DNA of 64,000 bases from Acanthococcus lagerstroemiae (lineage: Eukaryota; Arthropoda; Insecta; Hemiptera; Eriococcidae): assembly GCA_031841125.1 (NCBI GenBank), contig CM063107.1, positions 64,739,814-64,803,813 on the forward strand. The letters run 5' to 3'. Positions within the stretch are counted from its first letter, which is position 1. Each line of letters starts with the position of its first letter. Shown piece by piece: positions 47,301 to 57,668 of the stretch. The position numbers and the translations under genes were made by a program. The notes under the pieces were generated by a model, which was not told where the DNA came from, did no database searches, and saw only the letters and a program-made list of their open reading frames with translations.

Positions 47301-50135
47301 GACAATACTGAATGTAGATTGGAAGAATCATGATCGTAAACGAGTTTTGAACAGCCAACGAGTATCGAACAAGAACTTTACAAGGTCTCAAATAAGTCTG
47401 GAAGAGTTTTAGCTAGTTTTAAGGAGTGTTAAGAGTCTTGTCCGAGTCTTCAAGAATCTTGAACATGTATAGAAACTTCTTTTTTTTTTTATATTCACAA
47501 TTTCTTTATACAATCTGGTTTCCTGTTTGAGGATGATTCATTGTAGAGTATGACTTTTTGTAACCTGTTTGATGTATGGATTGTTGTAAATGGGTTATTG
47601 CCCGTAGTCTTTCATCAATTAATTTTCAGAAAATGTTGGCTATTGTAGAACTTAGAGTAATTGGGCGATAATTTTCTATTTTTTTGTCGATTGCCTTTTT
47701 CGAATAGGATTATGGTGTCTGAATGTTTCCATTCGTTTTTGGTATCACTGCCATGACTAAGATTTTGTTAAAGAGGATTATTGGATGTGTTATTAAGTTG
47801 TGGCCCCCTAGTTTTATATGTTCGTTTGTGATATTATCGTGACCTAAACTCTTATTTTTAACCTATTTCAACTCAGTTTTTCTCGCTGAGTTCAAATTCA
47901 TTGTCCAAACTGGGCGCTGAACTTCTGTTGCCGAGATACGATCAATAATATGGTTACGTTTGGGGGAGGGGGCTATACAGAGTCGAAAATTGAGTGTGGA
48001 TCAATTTTGACGACGGATTTGAATTCGTGTGTTGAATAATTTTTCACAAGATTCCGACCCGGAAGCTCTTCGAAAAATTTTTCACAAAAAGAAATGCCTG
48101 ATGTCATTTAGTATGGGATAACATTTAATACTTTCGAAAATTAGAGAAGTTGAAATAAACACCTATTCCAACTGAATTTTTCTCCAGGGCTGGATTAACA
48201 CGTAAACATAGGAAGCATTTGCTTAGGGCGCAGAGAAAAGAAGGCCACCAGGGCGAAAAACAAATTTCAACACAAACGTAAAGCGGTATAGTGGCTCGCG
48301 CGCGCCAATAGGCCTCTCTTTTATAATTTTCCTCTCAACCGGAGACCTGGAATCCGCCCTTTCGAGCATTACTTCAGATTTGTCGGGGAGTCTGTTAGGG
48401 CTGTCCTAGCCCTCTTCCCTTCTGGCCGAAAAACCGGTCTGGATCGAAATCTGGCGAGTTGCTTCTCTGGCTCGAACCCGGGACCTCCGGATTCTGAGAC
48501 CATCACGCAATCGACTCGGCCAATCAGACCCTAGCGCCGATAGACCTCACTGAGGGCGCCAATTTGACCTTGCTTCCTACGCCAGAAAGGGTTATTCCGC
48601 CCGTGTGTATTGGTCTATAATTATTTAGCTCACTTCTATCGCCTTCTTTATGGATCAATATTATTTCCGTTTGATGCCACTGTTTCGGTGTAAAGCCTGT
48701 TTTGACAAATCTGTTGAATAGATCTGCCATAAATGGCGCAAGAGCATTCGCTAGAATTCGCAGTATCCCATTCTCTGTCCTATCCGGTCCTGTAACTCTA
48801 CCCTTTTTTTGCTGTTACCAAGACTTTCCAAACTTCTTCTTTCGGAAAACCAAGTATATCTTCCTGTCCCCTTATTTCTTCGCCTGCTTTCCCCTTTCGT
48901 CTTGAAAAGTCTTATCTATTCTTAATGTCTACTGTACCTTCTCCTCACTCTCTGAGGTAAAGAAATGGATAATATACTGATAAAGGTTGAAAAATCGCAA
49001 AAAACTGTCGGTCCAATCAATAATCCTTTGAATTAAGAAAAAAATTGTTAAGACACTTTGGAAGACAGTATCGTCCTCACTATCAGTGAGAAAGTCTATA
49101 GCACAGACTTTTCAAAACTCCACGTATTTTTCCGTTTTCCGGGTTACCTAACGCACTCAATTACTATTACAAGGTCATAAAATGACTCAAATATTCAGGT
49201 GGGAGGCTGTTCAGATCGTATACACTCTGAAGTGTCCCTCTTAGGATTGCTTTCTGAATTTGTCATCGCTCCAAAGGCCCTAGCCTGTAGGTGGTATTAA
49301 TCTGAAGATTGATTTATATATTTAGATGAAAATGAGAAATCGCTGTTGACCGGCACAAATTTTTTTGCTTGTATGTTTTAGAGAAGTTATAGAAGCAGCT
49401 TTGACGAGCTTTCAAAAGATGCAAGTACCTAGGTCCAAACTAGACTTGAAATTCCGGCTTCATGATTTAGAAAAGACAGCAGCCGGCATACAGAACTACA
49501 TATTCGAGAATAAGAGAAACAACTTGTCCTCGTAAGTAATAAATCATATCGAGCTGTGCACATACGCATGCGTGAATATACGATTTATTCGTTATATTTT
49601 TGTTTTTAGGTTCCATCCGTTCGTCAAACAGGCGTATAAAAACTGCGCTGAATATTTTGATTTCTGGTCCAATTACGCAGTTGACAGCATGTACGAGCAA
49701 ATCATACCGGTGGCCAACTGTCGTGTCTTGTGTCAAACTGAGCCATTGGGGACCATCGGAATCGTGTCCGGAAGTGCGATGTTCGACACGATCATGTTCA
49801 TGGTCGCGGCTGCTCTGGCTTACGGAAACACAGTCATTGTTGGTATTTGTCGAGACCGAGTCCTGTACGATTTAGAGGAGGTAACACATCTCAGAGACTT
49901 GTTGCCGGACCGGGTCAGAATAGTTGTTGGCATGAGTACCACGGTATGGGAACTATTTATCAATAATCAGAACATCGACTCCGTGTGGTTTGAAGAAGGC
50001 ACCGAAATGACGCCGACCAAGCCCAGTTTCAGACGTATTTTTGAAGTCAACCCTGATCCCAATATGCTCAGATGGGCCGAGTCTTTTGAAACACATGCCA
50101 CGAAACAGAAGTGTGTTTGGTTACCGCATTTATAA
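35357..50135 (+). CDS. ALDH16A1: ALDH16A1-like aldehyde dehydrogenase family protein (predicted inactive)
   Basis: Twelve exons: 35357-35374, 35470-35633, 36861-37036, 40630-40789, 41210-41358, 42442-42542, 42732-42902, 43001-43237, 43362-43461, 43534-43630, 49382-49531, 49610-50135 (TAA). All phases match; total 682 residues (human ALDH16A1 has about 800). Residues ~20-455 form an ALDH domain: SKRALDGWQK, GVILRECPPFTALTW, GNTVVLL, LPAGVLNVIP, NPMLVSIFADID, VIYVQEPVYEKF, RTLDEGFLLANN, YGTVWVNSAG. From residue ~457 a second, partial ALDH-like domain follows (EPLGTIGIVSG, ALAYGNTVIV), the arrangement of ALDH16A1. The nucleophilic Cys expected about seven residues before VIYVQE is absent, and the ELGGK glutamate motif is replaced by KKNNAQNP, so catalysis is not expected, as reported for mammalian ALDH16A1. 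Introns 3 and 10 carry many mobile elements. The exon 8 donor (GTTACT) is weak. Convergent with the phospholipase gene. Confidence 0.88.
37404..37527. mobile_element. Foldback MITE in ALDH16A1 intron 3
   Basis: Inverted arms: ttacactgcaaggattgaaa at the left and the inverse of ttacaatgcaaggattgaag at the right, continuing through tcatcacgcc/ggcgtgat. The loop region is GC-rich (gcggagcgagccgaaggcg). No coding capacity. Confidence 0.7.
37531..37765. mobile_element. Inverted-repeat element in ALDH16A1 intron 3
   Basis: attttgtattacaaatgcat at the left and, inverted, ttttgtattacacatgcatc at the right, about 235 bp apart. A TGACGTCA octamer (37590-37597) and cttttacaagtcctaggact lie inside. It directly abuts the foldback element at 37404-37527. 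Confidence 0.6.
38359..38526 (+). repeat. Two tandem 84 bp units, open in frame
   Basis: Units 38359-38442 and 38443-38526 are near-identical and both open in the same frame, with a 28-residue repeat containing ILPPVSEITPVDFTDN. A less similar start (SAPPPWKVPI) precedes them after a ttatcag acceptor-like site at about 38297, and TAA follows at 38578-38580. It is inside ALDH16A1 intron 3, on the plus strand. It could be a fragment of an unrelated proline-rich gene carried by a mobile element, or a cassette exon; neither is proven. Confidence 0.5.
38700..39890 (-). pseudogene. RTE-type LINE endonuclease fragment
   Basis: Minus strand, in several frames. The recognisable parts are the apurinic-endonuclease segments near 39790-39720 (IIIMQDWNV), 39620-39560 (FKNQDRRKYTW) and the 60-residue open piece 39514-39332, whose GADVHSDHNLVVMKCRFK holds the catalytic SDH motif. 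The linker before the reverse transcriptase follows. No polymerase is left. It lies antisense in ALDH16A1 intron 3. Confidence 0.75.
40815..41022. mobile_element. Foldback MITE with TTAA flanks
   Basis: Arms of about 95 bp form a near-perfect inverted repeat with almost no loop: gggggtgggaaatcgtatat at the left, atatacacgattcccaccac at the right. TTAA is at 40811-40814 and 41023-41026. TTAA duplication would fit a piggyBac-type mobiliser; a TA duplication cannot be excluded because the motif is symmetric. It starts 25 bp after the donor of ALDH16A1 exon 4. Confidence 0.8.
41718..41945. mobile_element. Inverted-repeat element in ALDH16A1 intron 5
   Basis: Arms of about 95 bp (41718-41812 and 41848-41945) share accgacact, attttact, aaaataggcaaaatactgta and atgggtgcaggaatatctct in inverse order. 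The loop is about 35 bp. Confidence 0.75.
43760..44796 (-). pseudogene. Penelope-like retroelement, N-terminal and RT0-RT1 part
   Basis: Minus-strand Penelope-like element (PLE). From 44796 downward: MNWHTLQMEYYQV starts within the terminal repeat, followed by a lysine-rich region (LTPRQVKEIHRHLKTKIK). Near 44010-43880 TKADKGKTTVVLNKDEYMKK is the conserved start of the PLE reverse transcriptase; near 43810-43770 LHKHDRPIRSVINSIQSP is the next conserved block. The sequence then leaves the family, so catalytic and GIY-YIG endonuclease domains are missing. Several frameshifts are present. It sits in ALDH16A1 intron 10, antisense, about 140 bp after exon 10. Confidence 0.8.
44770..45167. repeat. 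Penelope-like terminal repeats in inverted arrangement
   Basis: A sequence of about 90 bp (gggtactccactgatgatgg ... gtgaattggcacaccctaca) occurs on the minus strand at 44858-44770 and on the plus strand at 45081-45167. Inverted partial copies beside the 5' end are common for PLE insertions. Between them is DNA with two related pieces (aatcacagacaattaatagg and aatcacggacaaaccaatag). Confidence 0.75.
44821..44856 (-). ncRNA. Hammerhead ribozyme motif in Penelope-like terminal repeat
   Basis: On the minus strand the core reads CTGATGA, then a short stem II (ggc-ataaca-gcc), then GAAA and GCGC: the conserved uridine turn and GAAA of the hammerhead. It is preceded by ggtactcca. PLE terminal repeats are known to carry minimal hammerheads. 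In the second copy (45081-45167, plus) the same place reads gtcaaaag, so stem II and GAAA are damaged there. Stems I and III are short here, as in other PLE copies; activity is not shown. Confidence 0.65.
45330..45806. mobile_element. Inverted-repeat element in ALDH16A1 intron 10
   Basis: gattttttatactacttgat continuing to caatgttt at 45330-45366 is repeated in inverse at 45768-45806 with one small indel. The interior has two direct copies of taaacgtccctcaatgtaaa (about 45438-45485). Confidence 0.65.
46026..46763. mobile_element. Putative non-autonomous element with TTTTACAT-rich ends
   Basis: Starts ctgggttggcattttacatg and ends in the inverse of tagggctggcaggtaaaata. Both ends carry several ttttacatgtaaaa palindromes. 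Flanks tctaaaag and cttaaaag resemble an 8 bp duplication with two changes. No coding capacity. Confidence 0.5.
47085..47475. repeat. Degenerate AGTCTTGAA-type tandem repeat
   Basis: Roughly 25 loose copies of (a)agtcttgaa/ttttgaa/tcttaa words with ~12-15 bp spacing, all in one orientation, over almost 400 bp of ALDH16A1 intron 10. No homogeneous unit remains. Confidence 0.55.
47560..47890 (-). pseudogene. LINE reverse transcriptase fragment
   Basis: Minus strand in shifting frames: LYNKILVMAVIPK is followed by a stretch resembling the NYRPI block (ENYRPITLSS) and then weak similarity to the next RT segment. This is the start of an RTE/Jockey-type reverse transcriptase, short and broken. Confidence 0.55.
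48330..48530 (-). mobile_element. tRNA-derived SINE
   Basis: On the minus strand an A box (ttggccgagtcg, 48523-48512) and a B box (ggttcgagcc, 48478-48469) are about 45 bp apart, as in a tRNA, within gatggtctcagaatccggag. The unrelated body (about 48465-48330) then follows. The upstream gene body has no clean acceptor stem, so it is a SINE head rather than a functional tRNA. Confidence 0.65.
48570..48970 (-). pseudogene. RTE-type LINE reverse transcriptase N-terminal fragment
   Basis: Minus strand: GPDRTENGILRIL, then MADLFNRFVKTGFTPKQWHQ, IILIHKEGDRSELNNYRPI, in one open run of about 45 residues below 48730. The block order is that of RTE reverse transcriptases ahead of the first catalytic motif. 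It ends abruptly near the SINE. Confidence 0.75.
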
Positions 50136-50308
50136 GGAGGAAACTTGAATACCATTTTGCTCACAAATCTGTGATTACGGAGATGAATAGACTGTCATTT
50201 TTTAAATTACATTTAGTAAAGTGTGGCTGTTTCCTCTTCGGATTATGTAGCCCACGCGGGAAATACTTTTATAAATGAAATAGTCATTGGTAAAAAAATT
50301 AGAAATAG

Positions 50309-50314
50309 TTTATT
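50309..50314 (-). terminator. Polyadenylation signal of the phospholipase gene
   Basis: AATAAA on the minus strand, 30 bases after the stop codon of the phospholipase A2 gene. It lies in the ~210 bp between two convergent stop codons. Confidence 0.6.
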
Positions 50315-50343
50315 TTAAAATATATTTTCTTAGTATGAATTGA

Positions 50344-53034
50344 CTAAAATTCGTGATTGTCGAACCACTGCCATTTTTGTTTCTTCCTCACGTCAACTAT
50401 GTACTCGACACAGTGTTTTGAAATCCACCTGAAAATAGTTCAACAATACAAACTGTAGAAGAGAAATTATGAACCAGGCTCGTAGCTAACGCCAGGGCAG
50501 CCGGAGCGAAGCCCTTGCTGACAGGCGGCCCGTTCTGGCTAGAACTTTCCAGAAAATAAAAAAGCCGTTTTAGTAAAAATAATGAAGTTTTGTTGCACCC
50601 TCATGCTCTGGTTGAAATATCAAATGCCCTGGCGCACGCAAGCAGTTAGTTACGGACTTACCCGATTGACAATGAGGCCAATTGTGAGTGCATTTGTGAA
50701 CATCACTCAGTAATCACACTAATGATGAGCGATCACTTCACATACGCTATCTTAAAATGATGAGATGTTGAACACTCACAAAAAAATGTGACTGGCCAAA
50801 AGTCTCAAAACGGTAGTGGTTTGTGATATGTTGTGCTCTCCAAATTGTCAATCGGGTATGAACTCTAGAGAGCCGTTAGTAAACTTAAAGACAGTTAGTT
50901 GTGGCTTGGGAGCAGCGGCGGATTTAGAAGCTAAGCCGCTATAGGCACTCAACGAAATGTCCCCTTCCCTTACTCAATATCCTCCTAATGAGCTGCAGGC
51001 CAAAAATTAATTATTATTTCCCAGTTGTGTTTACTGCAACATCTACAATATTTTTCTTTTTTCTCTCCGACTTCTTTTTCTCTTTTTCCGAGTTTCCTTC
51101 CCCTTTTTTCCACTGTTTTTGTACAAAATCGGCCGCCCAAGGCTCTTGCCTAATGTGCCTATTGGGAAACGCATCGCTGCTGGGAAGCAGTCCAGAGGTG
51201 AACAGAATTATGAAAACCAAACATCCCGGAATAACGCTTGAAATTAGCAAAGGTATTTTAAGTATGATACGATCTGAGAAAAGGTACGCAAAGTCGGCAA
51301 ACTTCAGTTTGCTGTAGGGCGAAAAAACAAAAATAAGGTCGGCATTCCCGTTTTCCGATTTTTGACGGGAATCGATTGAAGTACACTTCGAAAACATGCG
51401 ACAGAAATAACAGAGAATGGGAACGCTTCTGAGCTGCGGATGTTGGTGGTCGCGGTTTCTGACGCGAGACATTCCTGAGCAGGGTTAGTCGCAGTGGTTT
51501 GCCGTTGTTTTCCCCACGGTTTGTTGCGTTAGAGTTTTCCTTCTCTGTGCCGGAGAGTGTGCAGCAGCAGTTCACTTACTAGTCACGTGTTTGCAAGACG
51601 CTGAGTAAGCTGTCTACGACGTGCACACAACAGCCTCAATCTTTCAGATCTGGTGGTAACACGCCCTGTGATTGTAATGCCTTGTTTGTTCGAACTGGTG
51701 AGGTTGCAGAACGCGTTATCTTTCCACCTCGACTGATCTGTAATCGCTGTGTTCACTAGGACGATGAAGGGGGGGGGGGGAGGGTATTCGAATATCACTA
51801 GCTTTCCGGCGTTGGTGGGACTCGAATCCGAGATGCAAGGATTACCAAGCAGGCACGTTAACCTCTCGGCCACACAGGGATACTTGCAAGTAATCTGGCC
51901 CTCCAGACGGAGGAAAACTCAAATTTAAGGCCTAAATCGGAATCGGATCCAAAATCTGATTGTATCTCGAAATAACCGATCCAAAAAAAACCTATTTCGA
52001 CTCTTTGTTTGATATGTGTTTTCAGTTAGATTCCCGAGTTGTGGAACATTCCAGCTTCCTTTCTGGGGAATAGAACACCCCCCCCCCCGAAAAGAAACTA
52101 AATCTTAGCCCTTGAAGATCTCCGTTCATCCCACCTCAATTCGATTTCGCGTTTAAAAAAACTAGGGATTTTCGTGCCACACTCTATACGTACGGATGTA
52201 CGTCTTACCCGTGGCCAATTTTGGTATCTAGCTATTTGTGTCAGTGTATGTTCGCAATGCCACGGCCTGTAGATTTTCGAATTATCACGGTCTGTGAATA
52301 AATTCCATTTCTATTAGTTGTTGTGGTTTAGATGAAGCACAGCGATTATGGTAATTAACCTTCTGACAATATGTCTGCTTCCAGGATATGTATGACATTT
52401 GAGACCGATGACTTCGTTCTCAGCCTGACCCTATCCTTCGTACAGAAGGTGGCTTTATCCGAGTCAAATTTCAAATTCTAGGGCAGCTCTCACTTTTCAT
52501 CCTCCCTATCCCCTTCCCATCTGCGAGTACAGAGTTAAAAGGACGTACCCGGCCGACTGAGAGCACATGACCACGGGATACTCGAGTCGGAAGCATTTCA
52601 TTTTCAAAATATTGAAGTACGTTATTCCGACGCCGGTTGAAAATGGTGAGTTGACTTTCTTCAAGCAGTCGTAAAATGATTCATCGCAATCGCAATGTGA
52701 TCTGTGGCAACAGTGTGGTCAAATATTAGTATTCTAGCCAAGATCAGACTGTCAAAGTTAGGCTATGCTAATAACGATAACCAAATTATCATACTTGTGT
52801 AGAATTATATTCCATCGGTGCCCGTGAAACAAACGAAGAAATAGTTTTCAAATTATGGATGCATACAGACTTACCTGGTGAAGTGGGCGTCATTATGCAG
52901 ACCGTATTTGGTTTCGTGTGACAAAATATAGTAGGGACATTTATCGTGATTCCGGCAACATTTATCTGTTTTATATAAAACTCCGACATCCTCGTAACTT
53001 CTGGCTTTGTTACCCTCTCCGCACCATTTGGTTC
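50344..53034 (-). CDS. Group III secreted phospholipase A2, last three exons
   Basis: Minus-strand exons 53034-52875, 52701-52549 and 50428-50344 (TAG), in frame at both junctions. The first contains the calcium loop TKWCGEGNKA and the catalytic helix CCRNHDKCP with the His-Asp pair, followed by ETKYGL. The second begins with the CDCDESFYDCL cysteine motif. The last has the C-terminal QWFDNHEF segment typical of the bee-type group III enzymes. These calcium-dependent secreted enzymes cleave the sn-2 acyl chain of phospholipids; in insects they serve digestion, lipid signalling, immunity or venom, and the sequence does not tell which. The upstream exon(s) with signal peptide and propeptide are not found within the window; the exon at 53034 needs a preceding exon ending in phase 1. 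The 2.1 kb last intron contains a SINE and a MITE. Confidence 0.88.
50913..51182. mobile_element. Possible hAT-type MITE (CAGCGGCGGATTTA end)
   Basis: Starts cagcggcggatttagaagct and ends in the inverse of cagcagcgatgcgtttccca; both ends carry the taggcac/gtgccta motif found in many hAT non-autonomous elements. No target duplication is evident. It is inside the phospholipase intron. Confidence 0.5.
51600..51882 (-). mobile_element. tRNA-derived SINE
   Basis: On the minus strand ccctgtgtggccgagaggtt contains an A box (tggccgagagg, 51872-51862) and gattcgagtcc (51828-51818) a B box, 44 bp apart. A body of about 200 bp with a poly(C) run on this strand follows. Lies within the phospholipase intron. 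Confidence 0.65.
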
Positions 53035-53587
53035 CTTGAAGAATATAAAAATGTTATTATTGAGTAGAAGGCTGTCCGTGTCGGATACATGGGAGGGCGT
53101 CAGGGATAATCCCATAGAAATCAGCTTTGCAAAAGGCAACTCTTGATCGATCAAAAATTACGAATGAACAATGAGAGGACGTTGATGTTTGTTTTTGAAA
53201 GCCTTGCTAGAAGATTTGCCTAACTGTTCATAACAGCTATTAGTACCTATATCCTATTTGCGTTTCCTGGAACTCAAGCCGGGTGTGTCTGCTGGAACTG
53301 AAGAATGAAAGAGCATGACTTTTTCATGACATTTATATTTACAATTTTTTCAGGTTCATGCACAAGTGGGAGTGACGGTGTCGGCCAGGGGAGAAGGCAT
53401 AAAAATCCAAACTTAAATTAAAATCTGAATTTTCAGCGACAAGCAAACACAAGTTATTTTATTACTGTAAATACGTAATCAAGTAACAAAATCTTCAATA
53501 TTATGTCGAAATACTGGGGAGGGGGAGAGAAATCCACTTAATTGTTAAGGGTTCAAAATATGTTGATTTCTAATAGGTAAAAATATA

Positions 53588-53618
<31 letters not shown>

Positions 53619-53639
53619 CACCATCAATTTAACAACATT
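53035..53639. other. Expected region of upstream phospholipase exons; none placed
   Basis: Intron sequence upstream of the phospholipase exon on the minus strand, with an (aata)n microsatellite at about 53587-53618. I found no exon ending in phase 1 with a signal peptide. Confidence 0.35.
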
Positions 53640-54000
53640 CTAACATTATGTGGACTGAAGGCGATTCAGAGATGACCTCTTAATAATTTTCATTATTCGT
53701 TCGTTCTCAGTACAATTGCGTTCTTACAGGGGCTGAGAGCTACTCAAGAATAGCTTACTAATAATTTTGATTATTTGTATGACTGCGCCCAGATTATACG
53801 TAAGGCTGATGGCTACTCGAGGATGGCCTACAGATAATTTTAATTATATTTTCATCATCAATTAAACTGCGCACTATAATATCATGAGGCATGAGGGTAA
53901 TTCAAGAGTGGCCTCTTGATAACTTTAATTCTTTTTTCACTATTAATACGATTGTCGCGGACTGTGGACTATTTAGAGGTGGTTCTGGTAATTTTTTGAG
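53640..54000. repeat. Degenerate tandem repeat, ~80 bp period
   Basis: Four to five diverged units, each with (g)ctactcaagagtggcctctt followed by gataattttaatta (around 53660, 53745, 53825, 53905, 53980), all in the same orientation. Confidence 0.65.
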
Positions 54001-55233
54001 CTGTACTAGGGTATGCTCATGTGCGAGAAATTGAGTGCTTGGGAGATAAAGTTCCAATCTGCATTTGCAGGGACGAAACTATGGGGGATGAAATACCCCC
54101 AATAACTTGGCAGTTGGCAAATTTTGAAACTGTTCATTTGAATTTTCCATTTTCTAAGAACGTTTGTTTGTTGTTTTTTTTTTTTTTTTTTTCAATTCAA
54201 AAATTTGACAAATTTTCAAATTTAAAAAAGATTTCGTCGGTGAATTTTTCTTTTCCACTTCTCCACCACCCTCCCCCCCCCCCAACAGAAAGTCAAGGTT
54301 TCGCCTCTGTACATCAGGCACGACGAAATCTTTTTCACAGTCCCGGGGTTTTTCGTCACGATTTCATGAAATAGTATAGAAAATCAAATTTCATGAAAAT
54401 GGTGAGAAGTGTGTAGAGAAGTATTTGGGTAATTCTACAGACAGCGGGATTTCATTGTCTCGAGCCAATTGGGGGTACTGTAATCTTTGTTTCACAGTTT
54501 TCAAAATTTATTTGATTAGAGATCACTTTAAATGATGAAATCGTTCATTTCACACAATGAAATAAGACTCCCTCCCCACTAATTAAGTTGATAAACACTC
54601 GTGTTCTCATAACCGTGGCATGTCCCGAGTACACTTTTTTCCTTCGTTGGTTTGGTGTGATGTCAAACATGACGATTCACAGCTAATATATTGAGTCGTA
54701 CAATAAGATGAGGTTTTATGTGAATTGACACTCCAAGAAACAAGGGAAAAAACAGTTCTGGAGTGCTCTGTCACAATTTTTTTTCTTAATACCGTGGCTG
54801 CACAAATACATCTGAAAATAAAGCTAAGCCGGTGGGTAGATCAGATGTTTGAAGATGGGCAGAACTGTTGTGTGAGTTAGTTAACATTTTGTTGTATTTC
54901 CGAGAAATTTCAAGGCGTCAGTGCTCATATAACATCAGAAGAGAGTGGCCGCACGTTTCTGTGTTCTTCGTGTTATTATCACCGTGTCGCGTCAGAGTAA
55001 CCATTTCAAGTAAGTTATTTCAATTCTTAATCAATGGTAACATAGTCCCCGCTCGACAAAACAACACCAGCTACATTACGTCTCAAGTTCCCATCATGTT
55101 TCTCGTCGAATCTCTTTACCGTGGTTCTCAATACCCTGTCTGGCCTGATTTTTGAAGTTCCACGGTAATGAGATTCTTGACACGGTTATGATAATTCATA
55201 TGATAACTGCTTCTTATACACCCCCCCCCCCCA
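54001..55233. other. No gene recognised
   Basis: AT-rich with poly(T), poly(C) and poly(A) runs; frames at 54021-54374 and 54868-55155 show no domain or splice support. Confidence 0.4.
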
Positions 55234-56990
55234 ATGGCGAAAACGAGCAGAGAAGACCAATTGAAGAAGAAGAGAGAAGCAAAAAGACTCAGACAAGAAA
55301 GAATAATTAAGAATGACCCAGTGCTGAAAGCTGCGCAAAATGGAATGAAAAGAAATTCCAGACTGGAAAATTCAAGTTAGTAGCTGACATGACCTCGCGT
55401 GAGCATAGGATGAAAAAAGTTCCAATGAGTATTATCAGAGGAAGAAAGAAGAAAAGGACCAGGCAGAAAATGAAACTTTAGAAAATGCCACTCCTCGCTG
55501 CAGCAGCTCTATATCATGCTCTCAAAATAGTGCAACTGAGGGAAATTCTTCTCAACAGAAATTCTTGCAAGCCCTGGGAAAGAAGAGGAGAAAGAGAAAT
55601 CAACTGAAGCTGGTCAGGGAACAAGAGAAACTGCGAGAGAAGGTTGTTGTTTTGGAAAGGAAAATAAATACTTTAAGAAAAAGAGAAGCATGACGAAATG
55701 CACTGCCTTCATCAATGGAAAATATGTCTCCCCAGACCAAAGTGCGACATATTATAAAGACAGGGGCTAAGACAACAATTGCCAAGAAGCTACTATTTGG
55801 TGAAATTTTGAAAGGCAATCTGGCGGCAGGTTATAAGAAAATGAAAATAAAGGCCCACAAACGTGTAATTTGTAAACTGTTACAAAAAAATAAAAATTAG
55901 CTTAAAAAGTATAAAATAATGAATCATTATAAATGTATATTGTCAAAACTTTTTTCAAATTCAAAAAAGAGAACTATAAAACAGAGCATAAGTGATTTGA
56001 GATTTTAAAAAATTAACAGTGCTATCCGTCTTAACGTAACGGTTTTTTTTGAACGTGACAATGTTTCAAGAATGCTGCCTGGCAAAGAAGATTGCATCAC
56101 TATGAAGAAGGTAAAAAAACAAAAGAGACTTCTCCTTGGATCTTTGAATAAAATGTTTGTCGAGTCTGAGAAGAACTATAAAATCTTTTACGCCTTGTTT
56201 TATAGGTTGAAACAATTTTGGGTCGTCATTCCCAAAGTAACTGATCGGGATACCTGTGCCTGTAAGATGCCTTATACAAAGTTGGTGTGATTGACAAGAA
56301 GATGCCCAAAGAAGTCTCGGCATATTTGTTATGATACCAACAGTGTGGCCTGCTTGCAACGAAATTGTATTGCTTGTAAAAACGCTGTAATCCCGTATTC
56401 TGAATTTGAAGAAGACGAATCTGTACAGTACAGTAAATGGGTTACAAGAAAAGAAAAAAATCTTGTTAAAAGGAAATGTTAAGACAGTGAAGCATACTAT
56501 GAAGGAGAAGATACAAGGTACTCTCCTGAATACTATATTGACATATTTGAGAAAGAGATACGTCAATATATGCATCATGAAGGCATCTATTACCACCAAT
56601 TCTGTGAAATTAATCAACTGAAAAAGAAGCTGACTGCAAATGAAATTTTAGTTCATTGCAATTTCAGCGAAAATTATTCTGCCAAGTACAAAAAGGAAAT
56701 ACAGAGTTTCCATTTTGGTGGCAGTAGGCAACAGTATACATTGCACACTATTCTCAGTTGACCTCAAAATCCTTATGCACACTCTCTGAATATAATGAAC
56801 ATAGTGCATGTTCCATTTGGGCACATTTGCATTCAATCTTCAAATATATGTATTAAAGAAAATGGTCTCAATGTTGAGATAGTGCACTTTCTTTCAGACG
56901 CACCAAATACCCCGTTGAAGATTTTGATGTGCGTATCCAAGTGGAACGCATTCGGAAAACCACTTCCACTACTACATTGATGAGCTCTAT
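55234..56990 (+). pseudogene. Decayed transposase-like gene of a repeated arthropod family
   Basis: Plus-strand coding similarity in at least six frame segments. It starts with a basic coiled region (REDQLKKKREAKRLRQERII), then an HTH-like basic part near 55715-55900, then PGKEDCITMKKVKKQKRLLL (about 56072), Cys-containing pieces (TCACKM, ACLQRNCIACKN), and FSENYSAKYKKEIQSFHFGG (about 56660). I know this order (KxxCITxKK..KxKRLLL ... FAENY....EIQ.xHW) from multicopy predicted proteins in arthropods and other invertebrates that behave like DDE transposases; I cannot name the superfamily with certainty. Many stops and frameshifts; dead copy. Confidence 0.6.
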
Positions 56991-57252
56991 ATATTAAAAC
57001 AGGGTTAGATGCAAGAGTGGTAGTAAGCGTTTGTGGACAATCTGCGTTGTGGAATTCCCACTTTAAAATGTACACCAAGGATCTATGTATTGGCGAGCGC
57101 ATTCAGGTGGATATACATTCGTAAAACCACTACCACTACTACATTGATGAGCTTTATGATGAAAACCGGTTTAGATGTGTGGGTGGTAGTGACAGTGAGC
57201 ATTCCCGGACAATCTGCGTGGTGGAATTTCAACTTTAAAACCACAACATAAC
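56941..57252. repeat. Diverged tandem duplication, ~168 bp
   Basis: cacttccactactacattga at 56961 is repeated as ccactaccactactacattg at 57128, and ggacaatctgcgttgtggaa as ggacaatctgcgtggtggaa. The two units are collinear over about 140 bp. The first overlaps the end of the decayed transposase. Confidence 0.65.
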
Positions 57253-57516
57253 CGCTACCCCACCGTTTCTGCACTTGTACTATGACGACCAATCAAAACG
57301 TTTCTGTTGAAAACGGTTGATATTTCAAACAAAACTGAATTACCTAGACCTACTAATGCGCTTGGTACTGATAACGTGATAACTATATCATTCGGTTGTT
57401 CGGTGTTACTTTTCAGTTTTCGAATAATTATCAGAAAGTTTCGAGTGTTGTTTTCAATTTGCAATTTAAGAGAACTAAGTATTCAGTGTTTTGTCGATTG
57501 CATTTCTTAAATACCT

Positions 57517-57621
57517 ATGTCGCATAAAAGATCAAATGTTGGAGAATTCTACAATCCATTCCAACAAAAGTTCGTGGAAAAAAAGCAAACATTCTGCAGC
57601 GAGAGGTCTTTTGGTGACCAG
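57517..57621 (+). CDS. Putative first coding exon, unknown
   Basis: ATG at 57517, 35 codons (MSHKRSNVGEFYNPFQQKF...SFGDQ), ending at a good GTAAGG donor. No continuation is certain. It lies upstream of the Ginger/KRBA2-type integrase relic on the same strand and might be its first exon, or a host exon. Weakly supported. Confidence 0.3.
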
Positions 57622-57668
57622 GTAAGGCTTGAAAAATGTTGTAATATCCTTGTTATGTAGTAAGTACT

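Noticed and set aside
48469..48523. Functional tRNA gene
   Set aside because: A and B boxes are present but no paired acceptor stem or clean anticodon loop is visible and an unrelated body follows, so a SINE is more likely. The same applies to 51818-51872.
49467..49736. Minus-strand gene overlapping the last ALDH16A1 exons
   Set aside because: Shadow frame; the plus-strand exon 12 has clear family motifs and matching splice phases.
52789..53154. 121-residue minus-strand frame as the gene product
   Set aside because: It is in the wrong frame across the phospholipase exon; the true exon is bounded by splice sites at 53034 and 52875 and reads a different frame.
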